64,000 nucleotides of DNA from assembly GCA_964399165.1 (NCBI GenBank), contig CAYNPO010000010.1:58976-122975 (forward strand), written 5' to 3'. The notes below the pieces were generated by a model, which had not been told where the DNA came from, did no database searches, and worked only from the letters and a program-made list of their open reading frames with translations. Position numbers and translations under genes: made by a program. The stretch is from UBA6144 sp964399165. Lineage in GTDB: Bacteria > Bdellovibrionota > Bacteriovoracia > Bacteriovoracales > Bacteriovoracaceae. Shown here piece after piece: positions 48,734 to 57,246 of this stretch (its first letter is position 1; the number at the start of each line of letters is the position of its first letter).

Positions 48734-50006
48734 GGGCCAGATTGTAGAGCAGGGCCTCCCATTCCACAACCAGTGCGGGGTAAATTGCCGGATAGAGGTC
48801 AAGGGCTAGAGTGGCGCGGGCCAAAATCTGCTGGATGCCCGATATGCTCGGGCCGGGTCGCGCGGCGGCGAGGGTTTCCGTCATGTTCACGAGGGCGTGG
48901 AAACCCATGTACCAGTCGTGGGGATAATTCACCCGGGCCCCCCACACGTCCCCTTCCGTTTTGAGGAGGTGGTGCAGGAGCAGGGCTTGGTCCGCGGCAT
49001 TGTCCGGACGGCGGGCCAAGGTGAAACCTCCCCAGGGCTCATGGGCGCCCATGCCCAAGTAGAAGGCCAGAAGTTCCGGCGTGAGCCAAAAGGCGTGCAT
49101 CTTGCCCATGCGTCGCCAGCTTCCTGGCGCGCCCGGGAGGAGGCGGGTGGGGAGTTCAGTGAAACGGCGGTGGGAGGAGAGGACCCCGTCGGCCTCCACA
49201 AGGGTCACTTCGGTTAAATCCCGCGGGGAGAAAGCCTGGCCCATGGTGGAGGAGGTTTGGGCCGAGAACGAGTCGGCGCCGGCGACCACCGTTTCCACCA
49301 CCGCCTCGGGATGCTGGCCCTCCAGACCGGCCCCTCCCGCGTCGGCGAGCAACTTTCGCTCGCGAGGTCGCCACAAGGCCAAGCTCTCCTCCCGGTTGAG
49401 GAAAGGGGCGGTGGTGGCGTGGTGCAACCGCATGAGGTCCAAGCTGAGTTTGCGAAAAGCAGCCCGGGTGAGGGCGTCACCTGCGCCCACGGCTAGCTGC
49501 GAGGCCAGAGGGGCCCACTGGCGATAGAGAAGAAAGTGTTCCTGGGCCATGGCCCACGCCCGTGAGCGCGGATCGGCGGCACCGGAGGTCAGCGGAAGAT
49601 CGGGGGAGTCCCCCAGGGAAATCCAGCTGCGCATGCTCCGGTGGCGCCACGAACCATGGGAAGCCAAGAGCGGCAAGCGGTCCTGGGCCACCACTTCGGG
49701 CTCGCGCACCAGGGGATGGAAAAACCGCGCGTCTTCCCACCAAACTGTGAAGGCGTCCAGGGTTGGGAGATCGGTGGAGGGGAACGCCACGGTGACGTCC
49801 AGGTCACTCAAGAGCGGCCGAAAATCAGGCGTGACGGCACCACCACGGGCATAGGCCCAGGCTCCGGGAAAGCGTGCGGCCAGGGAGCTCGCGAAGGCGT
49901 GCCCCGCGCCCAAATAGGCCGCGCGCCAGGCACGCATGGCCAGCGGGGGCCAAGCTTGGGACGCGGCCAGGGCGCGCACCCCCCGCAGGAAATGCCCGCC
50001 GCTCAA
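48705..50006 (-). CDS. Nucleotidyltransferase-fold-like protein of unknown function
   Basis: The 433-residue protein has a possible Pol-beta-type nucleotidyltransferase site near residues 55-75, with Y-A-R-G-G-A-V as a weak G-S-like motif and S-D-L-D-V-T-V as the D-x-D strand. The rest is helical and I do not recognise it. A TTG start at 50006 is inferred because it overlaps the upstream TGA (TTGA), as the other junctions in this operon do; no ATG is better placed. The assignment of the fold is tentative. Confidence 0.5.
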   Translation of the reverse strand: MSGGHFLRGVRALAASQAWPPLAMRAWRAAYLGAGHAFASSLAARFPGAWAYARGGAVTPDFRPLLSDLDVTVAFPSTDLPTLDAFTVWWEDARFFHPLVREPEVVAQDRLPLLASHGSWRHRSMRSWISLGDSPDLPLTSGAADPRSRAWAMAQEHFLLYRQWAPLASQLAVGAGDALTRAAFRKLSLDLMRLHHATTAPFLNREESLALWRPRERKLLADAGGAGLEGQHPEAVVETVVAGADSFSAQTSSTMGQAFSPRDLTEVTLVEADGVLSSHRRFTELPTRLLPGAPGSWRRMGKMHAFWLTPELLAFYLGMGAHEPWGGFTLARRPDNAADQALLLHHLLKTEGDVWGARVNYPHDWYMGFHALVNMTETLAAARPGPSISGIQQILARATLALDLYPAIYPALVVEWEALLYNLAHVHPPLRRP

Positions 50007-51235
50007 AAGAACACCCGCAAGGCTGTGCCCACGTCCCGGGTGATGAGGTTTTGGACCAGGTTGCCCTCCGAGGCGCGTTTCTCCCAGACCGGGGCAAAGG
50101 CGAAAAAGTCCCACTCCCAGTTTTCATACAGCGACCAGCGCAGGCGGGCCACGCCGTAACCGAATTGGGTGTCGAGGTCGTGGATGAGCGTGGCGGAAAG
50201 TTCCACCAAGGGGTGGGTCTCCCAGGAATTGGCGAGGGCGAGGAATTTCTCGAAGGGCAAAAGCCGTCCCTCCAGCGTCTGAGGGGACAGGGCCGCATCG
50301 TCTTCTTCCTCTTGGTAACCGCCTTCCAGTCTCAAATGCCAATCGGCGTTGAGCTGATGGTCGTAACCGGCGAGGGCGTCCAACAAGTCCTCGCCATCCT
50401 CGCCGTCCGGGGCCGAGGAATAGAGCGCCTGGATGAAGACCATGGCGCCACCCACCGGGACGTTGAGCTGGCCGCCGGCCTTGCGCCTCTTCTGGTCGTG
50501 TCCGCCCACCAGCTCGACCTGCCACGTGGGAAAGCGGTGCTCGAGCCGCAGCCAACCCGTGGGCGTGATGGTGCTGTCGTCGTTCTCTTCCAGTTGCTTG
50601 TCTCCCAGCACGAACAACTCCAGAGTGGTTTCGCCTGAGAGGAAAAAAGCGGCACGGGCACCATCGTTGCCTTGGGCCACGTTGGTTTGGCCGGCGAGAC
50701 CGAGCGGCTGGTTGAAAGGGTTGATGGGATTGAAAACCTCGCCTTGCCCGTAATTGATGAAGAGCCTGCCCAAGGCGAAGCGTGCCTCGGCGGTGTCCCA
50801 TTCGTAGTAAAATTTGTTCAGGAGCGTGTCCACGCGGTCGGACTTGGTTTGCTCCTCGTAGGTCAGATCCACCAGCTGGCGCGCCACTAGGCGGTTGGGG
50901 AAGTTGTAAACTCTTGCGGCCAGCCATCCGTCCGGGAAGAAGGGTTGCTTTCCCTTGAAGAGCTTGGAGGCGGCGTAGCGGGTGTACCAATTGGCTTCGA
51001 GACGGGAGGCGCTGAAAGTCGTTTTCAGGGTGAGATTGGCCGAAGCCAGGTGGAAAGCCTCGTTGTCCCAGTCTTGCAGGAGCGGTGGGTCCTGGGCCAC
51101 GTCCGGGTTCTGGGCCCACCGCGCTTGTCCTTCCAGGTTGCCTGAGAACTCAGTCTTGTGTCCTTCGCCAACCCAGGTGATGGCGGCTTGGGCCGGGGCC
51201 CAAAGAAGCAACGCGAGGAGGAGGGCGAGGCGCAT
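50003..51235 (-). CDS. Outer-membrane beta-barrel protein
   Basis: The 410-residue protein has a signal peptide ending in A-Q-A near residue 17. The mature part shows alternating hydrophobic strands and closes with L-R-V-F-F, an aromatic C-terminus suited to BAM recognition. A conserved-looking G-R-L-F-I-N-Y-G-Q-G-E-V-F-N-P-I-N-P-F motif near residue 157 recalls DUF1302-type and transport-associated barrels. It is encoded directly after the LolA-like gene, which suggests an outer-membrane end of the same export path. Confidence 0.75.
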   Translation of the reverse strand: MRLALLLALLLWAPAQAAITWVGEGHKTEFSGNLEGQARWAQNPDVAQDPPLLQDWDNEAFHLASANLTLKTTFSASRLEANWYTRYAASKLFKGKQPFFPDGWLAARVYNFPNRLVARQLVDLTYEEQTKSDRVDTLLNKFYYEWDTAEARFALGRLFINYGQGEVFNPINPFNQPLGLAGQTNVAQGNDGARAAFFLSGETTLELFVLGDKQLEENDDSTITPTGWLRLEHRFPTWQVELVGGHDQKRRKAGGQLNVPVGGAMVFIQALYSSAPDGEDGEDLLDALAGYDHQLNADWHLRLEGGYQEEEDDAALSPQTLEGRLLPFEKFLALANSWETHPLVELSATLIHDLDTQFGYGVARLRWSLYENWEWDFFAFAPVWEKRASEGNLVQNLITRDVGTALRVFF

Positions 51236-51982
51236 TCAGTTCCCCGTGAGCGTTTGTTGGCTGAAGTGGCGGGTTGGGAAATCTGACCGGAACTTCAGCT
51301 GCTTGTAATACATGCGGGTGGTTTTCCCTTGGTCTTTCAGTGGCGTCATCACCCAGGTGCGCGGCACCTTGTGGCCGTCAAAGGTGGCGACGTCGGAAAG
51401 CTTGAGCACGCGGATGAGGGCGCCTTTCTTGTCGTAGTAGCGTTGCTCTCGAGGGAGGCAATCCTTCTTGGAGGACAGCGTGATGATTTTCGGCCACATG
51501 ACCTTGGCGTCGCTCTTAGCGGTGTTCTCGATAACCTTGTGAGGGACGCCGCCCAGTTTTTCGTCGGGCAGGAAGGCGTGGTGGTAATCCTCGGCGAGGC
51601 TCGAGGCCTTCAGCAGGTCGTCGTTGGTGAAGTCCGACCCCATCCAGCTTGCGAGCAGCATGGAAGGGGAGACCACCACTTGCCGCTTGAGCTTGGGGAA
51701 CCAGTTCCACATGTTTTGGTCGAGGCGCAGCGTCCCGATGCCCTTTTCCTTGGCGGGCGACTGAATGAACACCAAAGCCTCTTTCTTGCCCCGGGCGTCC
51801 GCTGTGAGTTCCAACGTACGCGTCCAGTTCTCAGTCTTGATCTCCATCTCAATCACCGCGCTGGAGCCCTGGCCGCGGATTTGGTCCTCGGAGAAACGAA
51901 GCCATTGGTCAGCGGTCTTGAGGGGGCCACCACCCACGGCTACGCAGAAGAAGAGTTCGCGGAAACGGGGCAGATGCTTCAT
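51236..51982 (-). CDS. LolA-like outer-membrane lipoprotein-sorting protein
   Basis: The 248-residue protein resembles the LolA-like group found beside FtsX/MacB-type exporters: I-E-M-E-I-K-T-E-N-W near residue 45, the W-N-W-F-P-K-L-K strand near residue 92, and the S-W-M-G-S-D-F-T-N-D-D-L motif near residue 112. It should be a periplasmic carrier with a half-barrel that binds acyl chains or other hydrophobic cargo. The signal peptide is short and atypical. The gene overlaps the ATPase gene by four bases. Confidence 0.8.
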   Translation of the reverse strand: MKHLPRFRELFFCVAVGGGPLKTADQWLRFSEDQIRGQGSSAVIEMEIKTENWTRTLELTADARGKKEALVFIQSPAKEKGIGTLRLDQNMWNWFPKLKRQVVVSPSMLLASWMGSDFTNDDLLKASSLAEDYHHAFLPDEKLGGVPHKVIENTAKSDAKVMWPKIITLSSKKDCLPREQRYYDKKGALIRVLKLSDVATFDGHKVPRTWVMTPLKDQGKTTRMYYKQLKFRSDFPTRHFSQQTLTGN

Positions 51983-52659
51983 GGGGCCTTTCCTTCTTGA
52001 ACACGCCCGTCCTGGATGCGTAAGACGCGGGCGACTTGGTCGATGAGGCGCTGGTCATGGGTGGAGAAGACGAATGTCAGACGGTGGTCGCGGTTGAGGC
52101 GCTTGAACAGGTCGATGATCTCCTGGGCCGTTTTGGAGTCCAGGTTGGCGGTTGGCTCGTCGGCCAGGATGAGTGAAGGGCGCCCAGCCACGGCGCGGGC
52201 AATGGCCACCCGTTGTTGTTGGCCCCCGGAGAGTTGGCGCGGGTAGCGGTCAAGCTTGTCCCCGAGCCCCACCTCGCCCAGGGCCCATGCCGTGCGCTCG
52301 TCGATCTCGGCCTGGGGGAGGCCCCGCATCTGCAGCGGGAGCTCCACGTTCTCCCGGGCCGTCAGCACCGGCAGCAGTTGGTAGTCCTGGAACACGAAGC
52401 CCATGTGGTGCAGCCGGTGGGCGGTGCGTTCCTCTGCGGACAGGTGGTGAATCTCTTTTCCCTTGTGGCGGATGGTGCCGGAGGTGGGAGCGACGAGGCC
52501 CGCCAGCAGGTTCAGCAGCGTGGTTTTCCCGGAGCCGGAGGGCCCCACCACCGCCACGAAGTCAGCCTCGTGGATGGAAAGGTCCACCTCGCGAGTGGCC
52601 CAGACTTTCTGGTCGCCCTCGCCGTAGGTCTTGGTGAGTTGGTTCATTTCAATGAGCAC
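51979..52659 (-). CDS. LolD/MacB-type ABC transporter ATPase
   Basis: The 226-residue ATPase has Walker A G-P-S-G-S-G-K-T near residue 39, the signature L-S-G-G-Q-Q-Q-R-V near residue 143, and Walker B L-I-L-A-D-E-P near residue 164. It belongs to the type VII (mechanotransmission) group with LolD and MacB. It overlaps its permease gene and the LolA-like gene. Confidence 0.93.
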   Translation of the reverse strand: MLIEMNQLTKTYGEGDQKVWATREVDLSIHEADFVAVVGPSGSGKTTLLNLLAGLVAPTSGTIRHKGKEIHHLSAEERTAHRLHHMGFVFQDYQLLPVLTARENVELPLQMRGLPQAEIDERTAWALGEVGLGDKLDRYPRQLSGGQQQRVAIARAVAGRPSLILADEPTANLDSKTAQEIIDLFKRLNRDHRLTFVFSTHDQRLIDQVARVLRIQDGRVQEGKAP

Positions 52660-53854
52660 GACGACTCCTTTGGAGGACGCGGTAAAGGGGCCAGAGCATT
52701 CCTAGGGAGAGGAAGACGGCCATGAGGGAAGCCGCCTGTAGCGTGACGCCACCGTCATGCCACAGGCGCACCTCGGGTATAACGGGCATGCCACCCATCA
52801 TGAGGGGTTGGCCGCCGGTGAAGATCAGCATGCTGATGGGATGGGCGTTGAAGAAGGAGGTGATGGCCTCGCCGAGCAGCACGCCCAAACCGATGCCCAA
52901 GGCGCCGACGAACAAGACCTCGAGGCCGAGCGAGAAGGCTACCCAGCGGGAGCCCACGCCGATGGTGTTCAAGGCCGTGAACTCGGCATCGCGCTCCATG
53001 AAGGTCACTAGGAGGGTATTGGCCATGCCGAGGCTGATCACCAGTGCCAGGATGGTGGTCACCAACCATGTGAAACCGTCCATGAACTCCAGGGCGCCCG
53101 CAATTTCGGGCAGGATTTTCTGCCAGGACACGGCGGTCGCGCCTTTCGGGCGGGGAAGGTCCACGTCCGCTGGCCCGAAGTAGACGTATTGGTGGAACCG
53201 GTCTCCTGGTATGGCGGCGAAGGCGCGTGCGTCGTCGAGGGCGGTGAAGGCCAAGGCGTCCTCCATGTCGCCGCCGCCGAAATCCAGCAGCGCGGCCACC
53301 CGGAACATGTCGTTGGCGACCGAGCCGTCGATCCCTTGCCCGATCACCGCCACGGGGTCACCGACGCCCGCCCCCAGCTTGCGCGCTAGCCGCGCGCCCA
53401 GCATGAGTTCCCGGCCGCCGGCGGTACTAAGAAAAGCGCCTCCGCGCACCGCCCGGCCGAGGTGGGTGAGGCGCAACTCCTTTTCCGGCTCCACTCCGGT
53501 CAGGAGTGTGCCCAGGGTTTTGCGCGGGCCCGAGAGAAAGACAGGAAGGGTGACCCGACGGGCGTAGTTGTGGGCTGGCAGCTGGGCCACCGCGGTTTCG
53601 GCGACCGTCCACTCCGGGTTGAAGTTCTTCTTGTCCACCTCGGGGTAGTAGCGCGGGTGGACCACTTGGTGGCGCCCGAAGTACTGGGCGAGGAAATCGT
53701 CCATGATCTCGCGCGACCCCGAGGCGGAGAAATTCAGGGAGAAGATGGTGTAGCCGGTTCCGAAACACAGTCCCAGCACCATCACGGCCGTACGCCAGGG
53801 CGCCCGGCCCAGGTTTTTCCAAGCAAAGCGCAGCATGAACAGCAGGCGGTTCAT
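52649..53854 (-). CDS. FtsX/MacB-type ABC transporter permease
   Basis: The 401-residue protein has one N-terminal membrane helix, a periplasmic domain of about 220 residues and three C-terminal helices (starting at F-T-W-L-V-T-T-I-L-A-L-V, G-L-E-V-L-F-V-G-A-L-G and A-S-L-M-A-V-F), the FtsX-fold layout. It pairs with the upstream permease to form a heterodimer as in LolCE. It overlaps the upstream gene by four bases. Confidence 0.88.
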   Translation of the reverse strand: MNRLLFMLRFAWKNLGRAPWRTAVMVLGLCFGTGYTIFSLNFSASGSREIMDDFLAQYFGRHQVVHPRYYPEVDKKNFNPEWTVAETAVAQLPAHNYARRVTLPVFLSGPRKTLGTLLTGVEPEKELRLTHLGRAVRGGAFLSTAGGRELMLGARLARKLGAGVGDPVAVIGQGIDGSVANDMFRVAALLDFGGGDMEDALAFTALDDARAFAAIPGDRFHQYVYFGPADVDLPRPKGATAVSWQKILPEIAGALEFMDGFTWLVTTILALVISLGMANTLLVTFMERDAEFTALNTIGVGSRWVAFSLGLEVLFVGALGIGLGVLLGEAITSFFNAHPISMLIFTGGQPLMMGGMPVIPEVRLWHDGGVTLQAASLMAVFLSLGMLWPLYRVLQRSRRAH

Positions 53855-55080
53855 GCGCTCCTCCCCGCTTGCCGGAGGGCCAGGTGTACGGCCCAGCCGT
53901 AGCTCACCCCCACCACCGCGGCGACGAAGCCGTAAGTGACCGCGAGCTGCGACGGCAGCAACACGGGATAGACGATGCGTGGGAGTTCGATGCCCGCCCG
54001 CTCCATCACCTGTCCCTCGCCGAGGAAGCTGAAGTCGACGCCGGTGCGCGCTTGGGCGCCCACCAGCGCTAAAAGCAACAGTGAAGCCGCGCTGGCCGCG
54101 GCGAGCGCCATCAAACCGGCTTCATAACGGGCGAGACGGCGGATGATCCGGCGTGGGACACCGATGGTGGAGAACATGCGGATCTCGTCCTTCCGCTCCT
54201 GCCACAACATGGTCACCGGCGTCAGGATGGTCAGGGTGACAGTGATGGCCACAATGAGGAAAAACAACCGCATCATGCCGTGGTGAAAATCCAGCACCAC
54301 CGCCATCTCGGAGTTGAGTTGCTTCCACGTTTTCAAGACGGTTCCCGTAGTGCCAGCGGCGGCCAGCGCGGCTCCTTCGCCTTCCTCGAAGCCCTCCGGC
54401 ATGAGCACGATGCGGTGGTAGAGGCGGCGCGGGTCGGCCGCGCCCAATAAAAATTCCTCCACGACGTCCCCGTCCACATAAGCGTGGCGTCGCTCAAACG
54501 AGCGGCCGTGCTTGCGGTAGACGCCGAGGATGGGGAGGAGCTCGCTGCGCAGCTGCCCCTGGCGGTCCTGAAAGTTCAGCACCAAGGAGTCCCCGGCGGC
54601 GAAGCGGAATTTGTCGGCTACGTCCTTGCCGATGACCACGCCGCGCTCGCCGGCTTGGGGCCAGCGCCCGTCCACCATGTGGCGGTGGAGTCCCAAAGCG
54701 CGGGCGTGGGCGGGGAAGTCCACTCCCAGCACCTGGAGGGCCGCGCTGCCCTCGGGGGCGGTGAGGAAGCCGTCGAGCACCATTTCCGGCGAGCGCAGGG
54801 GGATATCCTCCAGCGCCGACTCCGTGCGGCCATCCCAGGGCAACGGGGAGAATGGGTCGCCGGTGGCCGCATAGTTCTTCTCTTGCAACTGGTAGAAGCC
54901 CACGTTGCCGTCCACCACCGTGCGCTCGATCTGCGCGTTCATGCCGTCGAAGAAAGCGAGAATCCACACCGCGGTGGCCGTGGAAAGGACGATGGAGAGG
55001 GCGATGAAAAGACTGCGGCCGGCGTTACGGCGCATGTTCTTGGCAGCCAGTCTGAGAAGGTAACGGTTGTCCGCGTGCAC
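53851..55080 (-). CDS. FtsX/MacB-type ABC transporter permease
   Basis: The 409-residue protein has the same four-helix layout with a large periplasmic domain: an N-terminal helix near residues 20-45, then helices near residues 275-300 (M-M-R-L-F-F-L-I-V-A-I-T-V), 320-345 and 370-400. It is the first gene of the eight-gene operon and starts after a GTG or ATG at 55080. Together with the second permease, the ATPase and the LolA-like protein it forms an exporter of unknown substrate. Confidence 0.88.
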   Translation of the reverse strand: MHADNRYLLRLAAKNMRRNAGRSLFIALSIVLSTATAVWILAFFDGMNAQIERTVVDGNVGFYQLQEKNYAATGDPFSPLPWDGRTESALEDIPLRSPEMVLDGFLTAPEGSAALQVLGVDFPAHARALGLHRHMVDGRWPQAGERGVVIGKDVADKFRFAAGDSLVLNFQDRQGQLRSELLPILGVYRKHGRSFERRHAYVDGDVVEEFLLGAADPRRLYHRIVLMPEGFEEGEGAALAAAGTTGTVLKTWKQLNSEMAVVLDFHHGMMRLFFLIVAITVTLTILTPVTMLWQERKDEIRMFSTIGVPRRIIRRLARYEAGLMALAAASAASLLLLALVGAQARTGVDFSFLGEGQVMERAGIELPRIVYPVLLPSQLAVTYGFVAAVVGVSYGWAVHLALRQAGRSA

Positions 55081-55114
55081 AGTGTCCCCGGGATGGGGAC
55101 TAGTCTAGCCCTGG

Positions 55115-55423
55115 CTAGATGGCTTGTTTACCAAAATAGAGGCCCATGGGGTGCACGCGCACGTCGATGACGTCACCGGGCGGCGAAGCATGCTGGGCGT
55201 GGTTGAAACGCTCCACCAACTCCCACAGGTCGGGGAGGGCGTGAGACTGCAATGTCATGTGGAGGAGCCAATCCCGCCTTTCGGGCGTGGTGTGGAGCTC
55301 GGTGGTCATGTGCAACAGGCGGGTGCGCCACTGGCGCGCCAGGGCGTCGCTCTCCTCCGGGGAGAGGGTCTCCAGGAAATGGAGGGTTTCCTGACCGGAT
55401 GGATATGTTTTTCCGGTTTCCAT
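55115..55423 (-). CDS. Small protein of unknown function
   Basis: The 102-residue protein is soluble-looking and helical in its first 80 residues (E-T-L-H-F-L-E-T-L-S-P-E-E-S), with no signal peptide. I recognise no family. I start at ATG 55423, which directly follows a 20-bp perfect palindrome that contains its AAGGG ribosome-binding site. It lies 34 bases upstream of the ABC permease operon on the same strand and may be its first gene. Confidence 0.55.
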   Translation of the reverse strand: METGKTYPSGQETLHFLETLSPEESDALARQWRTRLLHMTTELHTTPERRDWLLHMTLQSHALPDLWELVERFNHAQHASPPGDVIDVRVHPMGLYFGKQAI

Positions 55424-55443
55424 GCCCTTGCTGCAGCAAGGGC
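55424..55443. promoter_or_regulatory. Perfect 20-bp palindrome abutting a start codon
   Basis: GCCCTTGCTGCAGCAAGGGC is perfectly symmetric. In mRNA it can fold as an 8-bp stem with a TGCA loop, hiding the AAGGG ribosome-binding site; in DNA it could be an operator. Confidence 0.6.
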
Positions 55444-55475
55444 GGGGCCAGTGAGGAGGGCTTGATTCCAGGGGG

Positions 55476-55489
55476 TTCCCACACGGGAA
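55476..55489. promoter_or_regulatory. Inverted repeat in the divergent promoter region
   Basis: TTCCC and GGGAA arms flank ACAC. It sits directly beside the 19-bp near-palindrome at 55489-55507, in the gap between the divergent genes at 55423 and 55591. Confidence 0.4.
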
Positions 55490-55507
55490 TGTCAAAACTT
55501 TAGACAC
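55489..55507. repeat. 19-bp near-palindrome, copy 2 of a shared site
   Basis: Read on the minus strand it is GTGTCTAAAGTTTTGACAT, matching the site at 25400-25418 in 17 of 19 positions. Unlike copy 1 it lies in a real intergenic region between divergent genes, where an operator is expected. Confidence 0.5.
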
Positions 55508-55590
55508 CCCGAGCATGGCCGAATTTGCCGGCAGGCCGTGGGCCTTTTGAGTTTCCCTCTGCTGTCCCGAGAAGGGAGACGAGGTGATCC

Positions 55591-56388
55591 ATGAGCGCCC
55601 AGACAGGCAAACCCGTTTTCTACCAATGGCAAAAGGAACATGGCTTCCCCGTGTTCCTGCGATTGGAGAGAAGCCTGATGGAAGGGCGGCTCCAGAAGCT
55701 CGTCGCGGATCTCGGGTTTAGCGAGGTGCCGGAGGCGGACCACAAGAAGATCCCTCTCGCGCGCGCCTCCACCCGCGTTCTCTCCGTCTCCCCCGCCAGC
55801 GCGCGGGTTGCCGACCAGGTGGCCACGCCTGACTCATTGGACCGCTTCGGCCTAGAAACCTTGCATCCCCATGGCGCCGCCCAAGTGTACCTGCGTCGCC
55901 ACATCGGCATGATGGTTTTTTCCCCTTCTTCCACCGTGTGGGAGCTCGGGTTGGCTTCCAAACTTGAAACCACCGAGGACCTCATGGGGTTGCGGGTGAT
56001 GTTCAACCGCTACCTCAGCTGGGCCCTCGCCGGCCGCGACGTCATCGGTTTCTGGGGTGTGGTCACCGGTGATGGTTTCGTGGTCATGCGCCAGGGGCAG
56101 TCCTTCGGCGAAGCGGTGTTCGTGGACATGGCCAACCGCCGCGTCTTCCATTCCGCCGGCAGCCGCCCCATGGACGGCGTCTTCACCATCATGCGTGCGG
56201 ACTCGACCGCCCAGCCGGGCAAGCCGCTCCATCGTGAGGAGCTGGTAAGCTTCCTTTCCACCCACACCACTTATTTCTCCCTCACCGGTCTTCCGGCCAA
56301 CTTGCGCCGCGCGGCCCTCGCACTGGGCGCCCTCGCCCGCGGCGAGTGGGGTGGGCTACCTTCCCATGACGGGTTGTCGAACGGCTGA
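55591..56388 (+). CDS. Conserved-looking protein of unknown function
   Basis: The 265-residue protein has no signal peptide and an alpha/beta composition. A central stretch (Y-L-R-R-H-I-G-M-M-V-F-S near residue 100, and A-G-R-D-V-I-G-F-W-G-V-V-T near residue 148) looks like buried strands. I do not recognise a family. The start follows GGTGATCC with a weak GGAG-like site. It is divergent from the small protein at 55115-55423 across the palindrome-rich region and ends 21 bases before lgt, so it may be cotranscribed with it. Confidence 0.6.
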   Translation: MSAQTGKPVFYQWQKEHGFPVFLRLERSLMEGRLQKLVADLGFSEVPEADHKKIPLARASTRVLSVSPASARVADQVATPDSLDRFGLETLHPHGAAQVYLRRHIGMMVFSPSSTVWELGLASKLETTEDLMGLRVMFNRYLSWALAGRDVIGFWGVVTGDGFVVMRQGQSFGEAVFVDMANRRVFHSAGSRPMDGVFTIMRADSTAQPGKPLHREELVSFLSTHTTYFSLTGLPANLRRAALALGALARGEWGGLPSHDGLSNG

Positions 56389-56409
56389 CGCCGCGGCTAC
56401 CATGTCTCC

Positions 56410-57246
56410 ATGGACAACTCCTGGATCGACCCCGTGCTGTTTTCGCTCGGCCCTTTGCAAGTGCGTTGGTACGGGCTCATGTACGTGGCAGGGTTCGTCT
56501 TCGGGGGCTGGATGCTCGGACGGCTGGCCAAGAGCAGCTTCTGGCCCCTACCCAAGGAAAGCATCGACAAGTACGTCACCGCGCTGATCATCGGGATGTT
56601 CTTGGGCGCGCGCCTAGCCTACGTCTTCATCTATAACTGGGATTACTACTCGGACAACATCCTGGAACTCTTCCACGTATGGAAAGGGGGCCTTTCCTTC
56701 CACGGCGCCGTTTTCGGCATGTGCATGGCCACCCTGTGGTTCGCGCGCAAGCACAAAGTCCATTTCTTCCAGATCGCCGACTGCATGGCGGTGGCGGGCA
56801 GTCCCGGTCTCTTTTTCGGGCGCATGGGGAACTTCATCAACGGCGAACTCTACGGCCGGGTCACCGACGTGCCCTGGGGCGTGATTTTCCCAGACGCGGG
56901 TCCATACCCCCGCCATGCTTCCCAACTTTACGAAGGGATCCTGGAAGGGATCGTGTTGGCGCTCATTCTTTGGGCCATCCACCGCCGCCAACGCATTTAC
57001 GGCTTGGTGAGCTCCGTTTTCCTCATCGGATACGGGACCTTTCGTTTCGTGGTGGAATTTTTCCGGGAACCCGATGCGCAGCTAGGCTACTACCTGGGCA
57101 TTTTCACCATGGGACAGATCCTCTGCTTCTTGATGTTGCCCCTCGCCGGCATCATTTGGCACCTGGCCCAGCGGGCGGCCATCCCCAACCCCCTGGTCAG
57201 CGACGCGGGGCCGTCTTCACGCGCAGGCGTTCGCGCCAAGGCTTGA
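56410..57246 (+). CDS. lgt: Prolipoprotein diacylglyceryl transferase
   Basis: The 278-residue inner-membrane enzyme has about seven membrane helices. It shows the Lgt landmarks W-Y-G-L-M-Y near residue 19, G-A-R-L-A-Y near residue 65, the H-G-A catalytic loop (G-G-L-S-F-H-G-A-V-F-G) near residue 95, and the signature G-R-M-G-N-F-I-N-G-E-L near residue 137. It lipidates the many lipoproteins seen in this window. Its last 50 bases overlap the convergent gene. Confidence 0.95.
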   Translation: MDNSWIDPVLFSLGPLQVRWYGLMYVAGFVFGGWMLGRLAKSSFWPLPKESIDKYVTALIIGMFLGARLAYVFIYNWDYYSDNILELFHVWKGGLSFHGAVFGMCMATLWFARKHKVHFFQIADCMAVAGSPGLFFGRMGNFINGELYGRVTDVPWGVIFPDAGPYPRHASQLYEGILEGIVLALILWAIHRRQRIYGLVSSVFLIGYGTFRFVVEFFREPDAQLGYYLGIFTMGQILCFLMLPLAGIIWHLAQRAAIPNPLVSDAGPSSRAGVRAKA

